From assembly GCF_035306585.1 (NCBI RefSeq), contig NZ_DATGNU010000008.1, positions 1-64,000 of the forward strand: a DNA stretch of 64,000 nucleotides, read 5' to 3'. This DNA is from Galbibacter sp035306585. Its GTDB lineage: Bacteria; Bacteroidota; Bacteroidia; Flavobacteriales; Flavobacteriaceae. Both the position numbers and the translations under genes were made by a program. Shown here in pieces: positions 1 through 8,284 of the stretch. Numbering within the stretch: position 1 is the first letter of the stretch; the number at the start of each line of letters is the position of its first letter. The notes below the pieces were generated by a model. It saw only the letters and a program-made list of their open reading frames with translations. It ran no database searches and had not been told where the DNA came from.

Positions 1-504
1 GAGGATGTTATAAGGATATTTCACGGCATTCAAAAGGTCATGCCAGCGCGATTGATCATGGTAGGGGAAGGGCCTGAAAAAGAGCCTGCAGAGGATTTAT
101 GTCAAGAATTAGGTATAGCAGATAAAGTAGCCTTTTTAGGGAACAGTAATGAGGTGGATAAAATATTATGTTATTCTGATCTGTTTCTACTGCCTTCGGA
201 GACCGAAAGTTTTGGATTGGCTGCTTTAGAAGCCATGGTCAATGAAGTGCCTGTAATCTCTAGTAATGCCGGTGGTATTCCAGAGGTGAATAAACATGGC
301 ATTAGCGGATTTTTGAGCCCCATTGGTGCTGTTGATGAAATGATATCAAACGCACTTCACATTTTAAGTGATGATCAGCGACTTGAGATGTTTAAACAAC
401 AGGCCCGTAACCAAGCCAGTATATTTGATATCAATTACGTGGTTCCACTTTATGAGGAAATCTATGAAATTGCCTATAATAAATTAATTAAAGGACAGTT
501 ATAA
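1..504 (+). CDS. bshA: N-acetyl-alpha-D-glucosaminyl L-malate synthase, C-terminal part (partial)
   Basis: The frame is open from base 1 and only the C-terminal half (about 167 residues) is in the window. It has the GT-B C-terminal Rossmann fold of family 4 glycosyltransferases: the strand LIMVGEGPE, then LFLLPSETESFGLAALEAM, the nucleotide-sugar binding segment in which E-(x7)-E contacts the donor, and GGIPEVNKHGISGFL. This arrangement is typical of BshA, which joins UDP-GlcNAc to L-malate in the first step of bacillithiol synthesis in Firmicutes and Bacteroidota. The gene is convergent with the NUDIX regulator that follows. Another GT4 enzyme cannot be strictly excluded because the acceptor domain is missing. 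Confidence 0.8.
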   Translation, partial: EDVIRIFHGIQKVMPARLIMVGEGPEKEPAEDLCQELGIADKVAFLGNSNEVDKILCYSDLFLLPSETESFGLAALEAMVNEVPVISSNAGGIPEVNKHGISGFLSPIGAVDEMISNALHILSDDQRLEMFKQQARNQASIFDINYVVPLYEEIYEIAYNKLIKGQL

Positions 505-541
505 GGACTATTTAAGTGCTTGTACTTGGATAATATGGTAC

Positions 542-1246
542 TTATAAAAAATCAAAGTTGTAACCCGATTTAAGTAATTTCTCATAGGTGTTATGGTCAA
601 ATGTATAGTAGAAAGCACCTCTTTTGGATGAACTTCTATCCTTTTCATTTAGCCTGTTTAAGATTTTAAAAGACAATATTTTCTTTCTGAAATTTCCAGG
701 ATCCAACTTTCTCTGAAAAATAGCTTCATATAAACTCTGTAATTGTGGGATGGTAAATTTCTCTGGTAAAAGCTCAAATCCAATAGGTTGATGTTTGGCC
801 TTTCTTCTAAGGATATCTAATGCGTCAATGACCATCTGATGGTGATCCAACACCAGCTGGGGAAGTTCTTCTAATCGATACCAAAAGGCGCCGTGCTTTT
901 CTGTAAGCTCCTTATCGTACTCGTCAATTCTAATAAGGGCAAACTGCGCTACTGAAACACAACGTGCACCCATATCGCGGTCCGCTTTTCCATAGGTTCT
1001 TGATTGCTCGAAAAATACGTTATCCAGGCCTGTGATATCATGTAGCACCCTTTTTGCAGCGTGATCTACGTCTTCGTCTAATTTTACAAAACTCCCGATA
1101 AGCGACCAGGCGCCTTTATGGGGTTCAACTCTTCTGTTAAAGATTAGTAATTTTAGCTCATCTTGATGAAAGCCAAAAACGATGCAATCGGTGGCCACAT
1201 GCATCTTATCGACCTCTGTGTAGTAGGATTCTTGGTTATTTTTCAT
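542..1246 (-). CDS. NUDIX-domain/winged-helix transcriptional regulator (NrtR/AraR-like)
   Basis: This 234-residue protein has an N-terminal NUDIX fold (about residues 12-140) followed by a winged-helix domain (about 155-230, including FTIPQLQSLYEAIF and GNFRKKIL), the architecture of the NrtR and Bacteroides AraR regulators. The NUDIX box is degenerate: where a hydrolase has REuxEE, this protein reads RVLHDI, so the catalytic glutamates are gone and the domain is probably a ligand sensor. It is transcribed divergently from galK-galT across a short spacer that holds a 9-bp inverted repeat. By analogy with AraR I infer a repressor of galactose use that senses a sugar or phosphosugar; the ligand is not visible from sequence. 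Confidence 0.8.
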   Translation of the reverse strand: MKNNQESYYTEVDKMHVATDCIVFGFHQDELKLLIFNRRVEPHKGAWSLIGSFVKLDEDVDHAAKRVLHDITGLDNVFFEQSRTYGKADRDMGARCVSVAQFALIRIDEYDKELTEKHGAFWYRLEELPQLVLDHHQMVIDALDILRRKAKHQPIGFELLPEKFTIPQLQSLYEAIFQRKLDPGNFRKKILSFKILNRLNEKDRSSSKRGAFYYTFDHNTYEKLLKSGYNFDFL

Positions 1247-1263
1247 AAATAAGTAAAAAAAAC

Positions 1264-1288
1264 AATAAAAGTGAATTGTACTTTTATT
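1264..1288. promoter_or_regulatory. Inverted-repeat operator between regulator and galK
   Basis: Perfect 9-bp arms AATAAAAGT (1264-1272) and ACTTTTATT (1280-1288) flank a 7-bp spacer in the divergent promoter region. The right arm touches a TATATTTG box, so a bound protein would block galK transcription. The size and position fit a site for the adjacent NUDIX/winged-helix regulator; binding is inferred. Confidence 0.6.
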
Positions 1289-1295
1289 ATATTTG
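1288..1295 (+). promoter_or_regulatory. Putative -7 box of galK
   Basis: TATATTTG matches the Bacteroidota -7 consensus TAnnTTTG and overlaps the last base of the operator. A second TATATTTG lies at 1308-1315. No convincing -33 TTG is present at the right distance, so the exact promoter is uncertain. Confidence 0.35.
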
Positions 1296-1317
1296 TTTGA
1301 TTAAATATATATTTGAT

Positions 1318-2487
1318 TTGAAAAATACGACTCAATCCGAAAATAGACAAACAATAGCCCTTAATTTAGAGAATTTTGTGCATGAAGTGCTTGTTGTATC
1401 ACCTGGAAGAATCAATTTAATAGGAGAACACATCGATTATAACGGAGGGCATGTGTTACCGGCAGCTATCAATAAACAGATTAAAATTTATTTTAGGCGA
1501 AATAACACTAGGCGGTGTAATGTGTGGTCTAAGAATTTTGATAATGGTTATTCATTTTCTATCGATGCGATTGGCATCAGTGATGTAGAATGGGAAAATT
1601 ACATTTTAGGTGTCGTTCATTACATTGATCAAATTTACCCTGGAGCTATCCAAGGTTTTGATTGTATTGTAGAGAGTGCACTCCCGATGGGCTCTGGGTT
1701 AAGCTCTTCAGCTGCCTTAGAATGTGGAATAGCTACTGGCTTAAATACCTTGTTTTCCATAGGACTTACCAAAGATCAAATTATTCACCTCTCTAGAGAT
1801 GCTGAGCACAATTATGTGGGTACGAAATGTGGAATCATGGATCAATTTACCGTGGTACGCGGGCAAAAGGATCACCTCATTTTATTGGATTGTCAGAATT
1901 TGGACTACCGGATGATTCATGCAGATATAGCTCCTTACCAATTGGTTCTTTTAAATTCTAATGTGTCTCATAATTTAGCTAGTAGTGAATACAACAATAG
2001 AAGAGCTGATTGTGAGGCGGCTCTCGCGATCATTCAAGAAAAACATCCTGAATATAAGTATTTGGTCGATGTACCTAAAGAGGTGTTGATGTCATTTGAG
2101 GAAGAATTAACCCCTACCATGTTTGATCGAGCATCGTACGTGATTCAAGAAAATAAACGGACCCTTATGGCTGCAGAAGCTTTAGAAAAGGGAAAATTTG
2201 AAGAGTTCGGGAATTTATTATGGGAATCCCATCACGGATTACGTTATAACTATCAAGTAAGTTGTGAAGAATTGGATTTTATGGTTGATTTTGCCAAAAC
2301 ACAAAAAGGTGTCTTAGGGGCTCGAATGATGGGAGGAGGATTTGGTGGCTGTACCATTAATATGGTACACAAAGATGTAGTACCTTCCTATACTGATGCG
2401 ATTTCCAAGGCTTATAAAAAGCAATTTGGTATTGATTTATCACCAATTGAAGTTAGTATTAGCGACGGAGTTGAAGTAAAAAAGTAG
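1318..2487 (+). CDS. galK: Galactokinase
   Basis: This GHMP-family kinase phosphorylates galactose to galactose-1-phosphate, the first committed step of the Leloir pathway in the cytoplasm. The galactokinase signature GRINLIGEHIDYNGG is near the N-terminus, followed by the GHMP ATP loop LPMGSGLSSSAALE and the C-terminal GHMP motif LGARMMGGGFGGC. The open frame extends up to 1276, but that start lies inside the operator and the added residues are not galactokinase-like. A TTG at 1318 gives a 389-residue protein of normal family length, so I chose it; the start remains the weak point. galT follows 24 bases downstream and is almost certainly co-transcribed. Confidence 0.92.
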   Translation: MKNTTQSENRQTIALNLENFVHEVLVVSPGRINLIGEHIDYNGGHVLPAAINKQIKIYFRRNNTRRCNVWSKNFDNGYSFSIDAIGISDVEWENYILGVVHYIDQIYPGAIQGFDCIVESALPMGSGLSSSAALECGIATGLNTLFSIGLTKDQIIHLSRDAEHNYVGTKCGIMDQFTVVRGQKDHLILLDCQNLDYRMIHADIAPYQLVLLNSNVSHNLASSEYNNRRADCEAALAIIQEKHPEYKYLVDVPKEVLMSFEEELTPTMFDRASYVIQENKRTLMAAEALEKGKFEEFGNLLWESHHGLRYNYQVSCEELDFMVDFAKTQKGVLGARMMGGGFGGCTINMVHKDVVPSYTDAISKAYKKQFGIDLSPIEVSISDGVEVKK

Positions 2488-2511
2488 TAGAAATTTTCAA
2501 AAATTATTATC

Positions 2512-3543
2512 ATGTTAAACGATAAACCACATAGACGTTTTAATATATTAACTGGGGAATGGGTGCTTGTTTCACCACATCGAACAAAGCGTCCCTGGCA
2601 AGGGAAAAAGGATACTAAAAGCGCCTTTGAAAACAAGTCATATAATGAGACTTGTTATTTATGTCCCACCAATACTAGAGCTAGTGGAGATACCAATCCG
2701 GACTACAAAGGAACTTATAGTTTTATTAATGATTTTGCGGCCTTAGTGCCTGAGGTGCCAGTAGAAAAATATCAAAATGGCCTTCTTCAGGGCCAAACGG
2801 AAAGTGGAATTTGTAAGGTGATTTGTTTCTCACCAAACCACGCACTTACATTACCTCTTATGAGTGTTGAACAAATAACTGAAGTTGTAGGTCTTTGGAA
2901 GAAGGAGTATGCAGAATTAGGGGCTAAAGAAGGCATTAATTATGTACAGATTTTTGAGAACAAAGGGGCGATTATGGGATGCAGTAATCCACACCCTCAT
3001 GGTCAAATTTGGTCACAATCTTCCATTCCCGGGGAAGTATTAAAAAAGCAAGAGAATCAACGAAATTACTGGCATACACACGGCAAGAGTCTACTTAAAG
3101 ACTACCTAGAACAAGAATTGGAATTGGACGAGCGTATATTGATCACCAACGATCACTTTGTAGCTTTGATACCTTATTGGGCAGTATGGCCTTATGAGGC
3201 TATGATTGTTCCTAGAAAACACTATCAGGATATCACTCAGTTAAATGCAGCTGAAGAAATAGCCTTTGCCACTATTATCAAAGAGCTTACTACACTTTAT
3301 GACAATCTCTTTGAGACCTCATTTCCATATTCCTCTGGTATTCATCAACGGCCCACCGATGGTGCTGCTTATGAGGAATGGCATTTTCATATGTCTTTTT
3401 ATCCACCGCTACTTCGGTCTGCAGAGGTTAAAAAGTTTATGGTCGGATATGAAATGTTCGCAAATCCACAACGGGATATTACAGCGGAGGTTGCCGCAGA
3501 AAATCTAAGAAATTTATCAAAAGTACACTATAGCTTGAGATAG
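2512..3543 (+). CDS. galT: Galactose-1-phosphate uridylyltransferase (UDP-glucose--hexose-1-phosphate)
   Basis: This 343-residue HIT-superfamily enzyme transfers UMP between UDP-glucose and galactose-1-phosphate. The active-site motif NPHPHGQIW, whose second histidine forms the UMP adduct, is present around residue 160, preceded by the FENKGAIMGCSN segment. The N-terminal CYLCPTN matches a metal-site segment of the family. Near the C-terminus, IHQRPTDG and EEWHFHMSFYPPLLRS carry the family's conserved histidines. It lies 24 bases after galK. No galactose mutarotase or epimerase gene is next to the pair. The downstream gene is convergent and only 3 bases away. Confidence 0.95.
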   Translation: MLNDKPHRRFNILTGEWVLVSPHRTKRPWQGKKDTKSAFENKSYNETCYLCPTNTRASGDTNPDYKGTYSFINDFAALVPEVPVEKYQNGLLQGQTESGICKVICFSPNHALTLPLMSVEQITEVVGLWKKEYAELGAKEGINYVQIFENKGAIMGCSNPHPHGQIWSQSSIPGEVLKKQENQRNYWHTHGKSLLKDYLEQELELDERILITNDHFVALIPYWAVWPYEAMIVPRKHYQDITQLNAAEEIAFATIIKELTTLYDNLFETSFPYSSGIHQRPTDGAAYEEWHFHMSFYPPLLRSAEVKKFMVGYEMFANPQRDITAEVAAENLRNLSKVHYSLR

Positions 3544-3546
3544 TAG

Positions 3547-3990
3547 TCACTCCAGTCTTCTGTAGTTTTCTGAAAACATAGGATTGCCTTCATTGTCCAA
3601 TGTGATTTGACTATAGGAGTTTTGATCTATCACTAACTTAAATTTGAACTTTCTCATGGTGTCTATAATTTTCATCATGGAGCTGGACCCGTATTCCAAC
3701 GTTTCTACAAGGAAACTATCCTTGGTATAATAGGATCCATACCCAAACCATTCTACGGAATCTAAGGGGACGAACCTTGTCCACATGACTTTGTCTTGGC
3801 TATACATTTTTATCTGGCGATAGCCATTGGTGTTTTCAATGGTATCTGTGACTTGATGACCATCATAGGAATAACGGTCGACAAGTTCCCAAACACCTTG
3901 AATGGAACTTTCACTTTTCTTGTTATTCGGGATTGCTGAAAGTAAAATCAATCCGAATACAATAACGACTGGATAAATTATTTTTCTCAT
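3547..3990 (-). CDS. Small membrane-anchored or secreted protein of unknown function
   Basis: The protein has 147 residues. Its N-terminal hydrophobic stretch (about residues 4-20) is a signal peptide or membrane anchor without a lipobox. The rest is polar and rich in aromatic residues and beta-strand patterns (VWELVDRY, RQIKMYSQDKVMW, WFGYGSYY, LVIDQNSYSQITL). The order 'GVWEL...RQIKMY...' suggests a small lipocalin-like beta-barrel as in many Bacteroidota secreted proteins, but no assigned function is recognisable. It is an isolated gene convergent with galT. Confidence 0.65.
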   Translation of the reverse strand: MRKIIYPVVIVFGLILLSAIPNNKKSESSIQGVWELVDRYSYDGHQVTDTIENTNGYRQIKMYSQDKVMWTRFVPLDSVEWFGYGSYYTKDSFLVETLEYGSSSMMKIIDTMRKFKFKLVIDQNSYSQITLDNEGNPMFSENYRRLE

Positions 3991-4163
3991 AACAGCACAT
4001 ATTTTGAATCATTAATAAATAAACCTATGTTAATTTACGAATAATTGTTTGATTTTTGCAGTATTATGCGAATATTTTAAAAGTAAATTTTACGGTATCA
4101 ATACTTTCTATCGACGGATAAAATGTTTTCATTAATTAAATGTTAGCTTTTTGGCAAAATGGC

Positions 4164-4171
4164 TACTTTTG
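4164..4171 (+). promoter_or_regulatory. Putative -7 box of trxB
   Basis: TACTTTTG fits the TAnnTTTG consensus and lies 28 bases before the chosen trxB start. Its position argues that the in-frame ATG at 4140, upstream of the box, is not used. The -33 element is not clear. Confidence 0.5.
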
Positions 4172-4199
4172 TTATAGAGAATTAATAGAAATTAAAATT

Positions 4200-5168
4200 A
4201 TGACTGATACAGTGGAAAGAATTAAATGTTTAATTATTGGCTCTGGTCCTGCAGGGTATACTGCGGCTATTTATGCGGCAAGGGCTGATATGAAACCAAT
4301 AATGTATACAGGTATGGAACCAGGGGGACAATTGACCACCACTACCGAGGTCGATAATTTTCCAGGGTACCCAGAGGGAATTGACGGGCCTACCATGATG
4401 ATTCAACTTCAACAGCAAGCGGAACGCTTTGGAACTGAGGTCCGTATGGGAATGGTAACCTCTGTGGAACTTAATAAGACACATGGAGGAATTCATAAGG
4501 TAGAAATTGACAATGGATCAACTTTGGAAGCTGAGTCAATAATCATAGCCACTGGTGCTACCGCTAAATACCTTGGTCTGCCAAGTGAACAACGCCTAAG
4601 AGGCGGTGGAGTATCTGCCTGTGCTGTATGTGATGGCTTTTTCTTTAAAGGGCAAGAAGTCGCTATTGTAGGTGGAGGAGATACCGCAGCAGAGGAGAGC
4701 ACTTACTTGGCGAATATTTGTAGTAAAGTGACCCTGTTGGTTCGTAAAGGCGAAATGCGTGCCTCTAAGGCGATGCAGCACCGTGTTAATAACACGCCTA
4801 ATTTAGAGGTGAAATATTTCACTGAAATCGAAGAGGTACTAGGGGATCAAGTTGTTGAAGGACTTCGTTTGGTAAACAATCAAACTGGAGAAAAAGAGGA
4901 CATTAAGGTAACTGGGCTATTTATTGCTATTGGTCATAAGCCGAATACAGAAATATTTAAGGGGCAATTAGAGATGGATGAGACTGGGTATATTATTACC
5001 AAGGGTAAATCTACCAAAACTAATATACCTGGTGTATTTGCCAGTGGAGATGTCCAAGATAAAGAATACAGACAAGCTATTACCGCGGCAGGAACAGGGT
5101 GTATGGCGGCATTAGATGCTGAACGTTATTTGGCTGCGGTAGAAAGTAAAGAAGAGGTGGAGGCCTAA
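4200..5168 (+). CDS. trxB: Thioredoxin-disulfide reductase
   Basis: This flavoprotein moves electrons from NADPH to thioredoxin in the cytoplasm. It shows the FAD dinucleotide-binding loop IIGSGPAGYTAAIYAARA at the N-terminus, the redox motif CAVC (Cys141 and Cys144), the NADPH-binding VAIVGGGDTAAEE and the C-terminal FAD motif GVFASGDVQD. The 322-residue length from the ATG at 4200 is typical, whereas the longer frame from 4140 adds an unrelated 20-residue tail and starts upstream of a TAnnTTTG box. The gene is monocistronic, followed by a strong terminator. Confidence 0.95.
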   Translation: MTDTVERIKCLIIGSGPAGYTAAIYAARADMKPIMYTGMEPGGQLTTTTEVDNFPGYPEGIDGPTMMIQLQQQAERFGTEVRMGMVTSVELNKTHGGIHKVEIDNGSTLEAESIIIATGATAKYLGLPSEQRLRGGGVSACAVCDGFFFKGQEVAIVGGGDTAAEESTYLANICSKVTLLVRKGEMRASKAMQHRVNNTPNLEVKYFTEIEEVLGDQVVEGLRLVNNQTGEKEDIKVTGLFIAIGHKPNTEIFKGQLEMDETGYIITKGKSTKTNIPGVFASGDVQDKEYRQAITAAGTGCMAALDAERYLAAVESKEEVEA

Positions 5169-5193
5169 GAACTTTTAACGTATTGAATAAATA

Positions 5194-5236
5194 AAAAAGA
5201 CCCCTAGGAGTATATGATTTTCTAGGGGCTTTTTTG
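5194..5236 (+). terminator. Rho-independent terminator of trxB
   Basis: CCCCTAG (5201-5207) pairs with CTAGGGG (5222-5228), followed by a run of T and preceded by a run of A. It may act in both directions, also ending the convergent GIN operon. Confidence 0.8.
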
Positions 5237-5253
5237 TTCGTTTTTTGATGATC

Positions 5254-5982
5254 CTACTCTGGAGAAACTTCTCCAGATCCTGAAATTTTGCTATGTTCTT
5301 GTGTAGGCGTGCCACTATAAGTAACATCCCCTGAACCTGCTATTTTGACTTGCAAGGTACCGTCGCAATGCAGACTGATATCACCAGAGCCTATAAGATT
5401 TACTTGGACGTCAACCGCCTTTAAGGTAAGTGCTTCGATATCCCCCGATCCCGATAGTTTGTAGGCTACCTTTTGAGCATTTCCTTGAAGTTCCACATCT
5501 CCTGATCCGACCAGGGAGGTTTCTAAATTTTGAACATTGAGATTTAGAGCGATGTCTCCGGATCCCGTAAGCTCAGTATGAAGGTCGTCACTAGCGATAA
5601 CGTCTTTTGAATAGATATTCCCTGATCCTGTCAGGGTAACCGCTGTGAGACGTTCAAAAGGAACCCTCACTAAAATGCCAGTTCTTTTGCTAGGTTGTAA
5701 GTTATACCCTTTCTCCGTTTCTATAGTGAGTGTTTTCCCTTTCACTTTGGTAACACTATGTGGAATTAAATTTTCTTCCCCAGTGATGGTAAGGGAACCT
5801 TCAGTGCCGCTGATGAGTTCGACATCGAAGAATCCTGACATTTCAATTTGGTCATATTTTGCGGTGGTTCGATTGTCTTGAATGACATTCCCGTTACCCT
5901 TAATGGTGTTTTGCCCAAACCATTGTGCAGTGGCCAATTGAGATGCAAGCAGTACATAGCTCAGTAAGATGAATCTTTTCAT
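5254..5982 (-). CDS. Secreted GIN-domain (DUF2807) adhesin-head-like protein
   Basis: The 242-residue protein starts with a signal peptide (about residues 1-19, ending TATAQ or nearby) followed by a GIN/DUF2807 beta-helix. Imperfect repeats built on the GSGD/GSGN motif recur roughly every 18-22 residues (GSGNIYSKDV, GSGDIALNL, GSGDVELQG, GSGDIEALT, GSGDISLHC, GSGDVTYSG). GIN domains are described as putative auto-transporter adhesin heads; the actual ligand is unknown. It is last in a four-gene operon beginning with an ECF sigma factor. It shares the opening pattern GNGNV..D.RT with the GIN lipoprotein at 46.5 kb, so the two are paralogues. Confidence 0.8.
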   Translation of the reverse strand: MKRFILLSYVLLASQLATAQWFGQNTIKGNGNVIQDNRTTAKYDQIEMSGFFDVELISGTEGSLTITGEENLIPHSVTKVKGKTLTIETEKGYNLQPSKRTGILVRVPFERLTAVTLTGSGNIYSKDVIASDDLHTELTGSGDIALNLNVQNLETSLVGSGDVELQGNAQKVAYKLSGSGDIEALTLKAVDVQVNLIGSGDISLHCDGTLQVKIAGSGDVTYSGTPTQEHSKISGSGEVSPE

Positions 5983-6011
5983 TTTAGTTCGTATTTAATG
6001 GATTACTTATT

Positions 6012-7085
6012 TTAGCGACGAAGCATTTTTAATCCGCCGTATTCGATATCTATTTCAATAGAATTTTTCCCTTTACTACCATGATAACCTTGGTAGTAGC
6101 TTTCGGAAGATTTTTCTCTTTTTATACCAAATTCGATGTTGTTATCATATTTGAAATCCGTGTACTCTAGTGTAGCGGTAATATCAAAATGATATCCCTC
6201 ACTGTATCCTATTTCAACATTGGTGTAATCACCATCGATAGTTATATTCCCAGCCTTTGGAGTAATTTCTTTTATTTTGATTCCACCATAATCCCCTTCG
6301 ATGTCTACAGATCCTTCAACCCGTTCAATTCTCGTGGTTAGATAATCACCGGATCCGATGACCTTGCCAACGTTTTCAATAATGACATCACCATAATCGC
6401 ATGAGAAGTCAATGAGTTCTACGTTGTTGAAAATTGAATTACTATAATCGGCTTCCAATTCGATTTTTTTTGCATCGTGGATGGTAAAGTTGGAATAGTC
6501 TGCATTTATGGTCGCACCATTGATGTAATCGACACTGACATTTGAGGTGTAGTCGAAGGAAATTTCATTGAGAGTAGAATTGAGTTTGCCTAATTTCATG
6601 CTGCCATAATCGCACTTAATCTTTGTACTTCCATTGATTTGGTTTAGGTAGATGGTACCGTAGTCATTGCTTAGATCCAGCTTGTTGCCAACAGGGACTT
6701 TTACGGTGTAATTTACTTGTATGCTTACATTGTCACCGCCCCATCTCCATCTGTTATTGCTAAATATTGTCTGCGCAGAGACCAAAGTATTTGTAGCTTG
6801 GAAATCGACGCTAATTTGATCGAGCCTTTGTTGTGCTTTCTTTTCATTGTCACTGCTGGTTTGAATGTGTACCTCAATGATGGTGCTATTTTTATCCCAG
6901 GAGGTAATATGCAAATTGCCATAGCTATTTTTTAATTTCAGTAAGGCATCTGAACTTATATCAAATTGTTTTTTAATAGTCTTTTCTTTGGTGAATTTAC
7001 CGTGCAATTTAGGATCGATACTTGCTGTGGTAACAAGTGGAATGCATAAGAGCACTAAGACGAATTTAAACAGTTTGTTCTTCAT
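6012..7085 (-). CDS. Secreted DUF4097-like repeat protein (adhesin-type beta-helix)
   Basis: The 357-residue protein has an N-terminal signal peptide (about residues 1-21) and a long run of short beta-helical turns containing DYG, DYS or DYT (for example SNDYGTIYLN, KCDYGSMKLG, NADYSNFTIH, EADYSNSIFN, SCDYGDVIIE, EGDYGGIKIK, DGDYTNVEIG). This is the DUF4097/DUF4098 type of surface protein found next to ECF sigma and anti-sigma genes in Flavobacteriaceae. Its start overlaps the end of the anti-sigma-like gene by 20 bases, suggesting translational coupling. Function is unproven; an extracytoplasmic adhesive or envelope-stress role is inferred. Confidence 0.7.
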   Translation of the reverse strand: MKNKLFKFVLVLLCIPLVTTASIDPKLHGKFTKEKTIKKQFDISSDALLKLKNSYGNLHITSWDKNSTIIEVHIQTSSDNEKKAQQRLDQISVDFQATNTLVSAQTIFSNNRWRWGGDNVSIQVNYTVKVPVGNKLDLSNDYGTIYLNQINGSTKIKCDYGSMKLGKLNSTLNEISFDYTSNVSVDYINGATINADYSNFTIHDAKKIELEADYSNSIFNNVELIDFSCDYGDVIIENVGKVIGSGDYLTTRIERVEGSVDIEGDYGGIKIKEITPKAGNITIDGDYTNVEIGYSEGYHFDITATLEYTDFKYDNNIEFGIKREKSSESYYQGYHGSKGKNSIEIDIEYGGLKMLRR

Positions 7086-7659
7086 GTTTTGTGTTTTTTA
7101 AATTTTCTATTTCTTGAATCTTATTAAGGACCTCTTGCGCAAGCTTAATTCGGGTTTGAAAATTGATCATCATTGCATTCAAAATTTGCTTTACATCACC
7201 TTTGTTGCTAAGATCAGCTTCCAGTAACTTGTAATCGTTTTCTAGTCGTAGTAACTGCGATTTTAGATCATCGACAAGTCTTTTAGTTTTCTCACCAGAG
7301 GCTTGATCAATTTTTTCAATCTCTTGTGCAATTAACGCATAAAAATAATATTCGGTTCGTTGTACTTCCTCTGGTTTACCCTCAGGGATGTAATTAGCCA
7401 CCTTAGTTTGTGTAGGTTTCTCTTGCGGTTGATTAAAGTACTGAATACCGATTGTAAACAGTAGTGCAACAGAAGCAGCAATAGAGATATACTTCCACAT
7501 CTTTGCGCCCTGGTGACTGTTTTTGGTGGCTTTGTCTCTGTGAAGTTTGTTTACAAACCGTTCTTGATGACCATTACCTGGTTCTTCCATGTCCCAGTCG
7601 GATCCCAAGCGCTCAAATAATTCTTCTATTTCATCCTTTGGTCTCATATACTTTCCCAT
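7066..7659 (-). CDS. Anti-sigma-factor-like membrane protein
   Basis: The 197-residue protein has a cytoplasmic N-terminal part of about 50 residues, one membrane segment (about residues 55-75, YISIAASVALLFTIGIQYF), and a periplasmic, mostly helical tail (LKSQLLRLENDYKLLEADL). The topology and position directly after an ECF sigma factor, with a 29-base overlap, fit an anti-sigma factor. A methionine at 7647 would give a slightly shorter start. No zinc-binding HxxxCxxC of ZAS-type anti-sigma factors is present, so the sigma-binding mode is unclear. Confidence 0.65.
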   Translation of the reverse strand: MGKYMRPKDEIEELFERLGSDWDMEEPGNGHQERFVNKLHRDKATKNSHQGAKMWKYISIAASVALLFTIGIQYFNQPQEKPTQTKVANYIPEGKPEEVQRTEYYFYALIAQEIEKIDQASGEKTKRLVDDLKSQLLRLENDYKLLEADLSNKGDVKQILNAMMINFQTRIKLAQEVLNKIQEIENLKNTKHEEQTV

Positions 7660-8200
7660 TTAATTTTTTCCTTAAAGATTCTTTAGCTCTAGAGATTAGC
7701 GTTCTACAGCTTGAATCACTGATACTCATTATTTGACAAATTTCTTGATTGTCATAGCCTTCAACTAATTTAAGGGTCAAAGCAATTCTGTAATTATCCT
7801 TGAGTAACTTCATTGTTTGTAATACCTCTTGAGCCTTCAAGTTTGTAAAACTTGCCTCTGAGTCTGGTATGTCATTGTCTTGAACCCTATATAACACATT
7901 ATCCAAAGCAATGTGTTGCACCTTAGTTGATTTTCTGTATTGTTGAATGCTATTATTGATCACTATTCGTTTGAGCCAAGCACCAAAGGTCACCTCCGCA
8001 CGATAGCTGTATAATTTCGAGAAAGCGTTTAAAAACGATTCCTGCATAACATCTTCAGCCTCATAAGGGTCTTTTACAATTCGCAAAGCAGTATTGTACA
8101 TCGCCTTATAATAACGGTTATAAATTGCTAATTGAGCTGATTGTTTCCCATCAATACAATCTTTTATTAGCGGATTAATATGTAACTCTTGTTGGCTCAA
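7631..8200 (-). CDS. ECF-type RNA polymerase sigma factor
   Basis: The 189-residue sigma-70 family protein has region 2 (about residues 25-90; YNTALRIVKDPYEAEDVMQE and AWLKRIVINNSI) and region 4 (about 130-180; LKLVEGYDNQEICQIMSIS, then SCRTLISRAKESLRKKL). It has the size and domain set of ECF sigma factors. It heads an operon with an anti-sigma-like gene and two adhesin-like genes, which are probably both its operon partners and its targets. The upstream region carries a GTTACA direct repeat that could be part of an autoregulated promoter. Confidence 0.9.
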   Translation of the reverse strand: MSQQELHINPLIKDCIDGKQSAQLAIYNRYYKAMYNTALRIVKDPYEAEDVMQESFLNAFSKLYSYRAEVTFGAWLKRIVINNSIQQYRKSTKVQHIALDNVLYRVQDNDIPDSEASFTNLKAQEVLQTMKLLKDNYRIALTLKLVEGYDNQEICQIMSISDSSCRTLISRAKESLRKKLNGKVYETKG

Positions 8201-8242
8201 AAAGTATATTCTTTACAATAAAGATAACACTCATTGAAGTTT

Positions 8243-8254
8243 GTTACAGTTACA
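8243..8254 (-). repeat. Tandem GTTACA repeat upstream of the ECF sigma gene
   Basis: GTTACAGTTACA reads TGTAACTGTAAC on the coding strand, 43-54 bases before the sigma start. AAC-containing -35 elements are typical for ECF promoters, so self-recognition is possible; this is inference. Confidence 0.35.
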
Positions 8255-8284
8255 AAAGAAAAAAATGAAAAATGAGTCACATTT

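Noticed and set aside
1276..1317. Longer galK start at 1276
   Set aside because: The start lies within the inverted repeat and promoter box, and the extra 14 residues have no galactokinase likeness; a TTG at 1318 fits better.
4140..4199. Upstream start of trxB
   Set aside because: It lies before a TAnnTTTG box and adds 20 residues not found in thioredoxin reductases.
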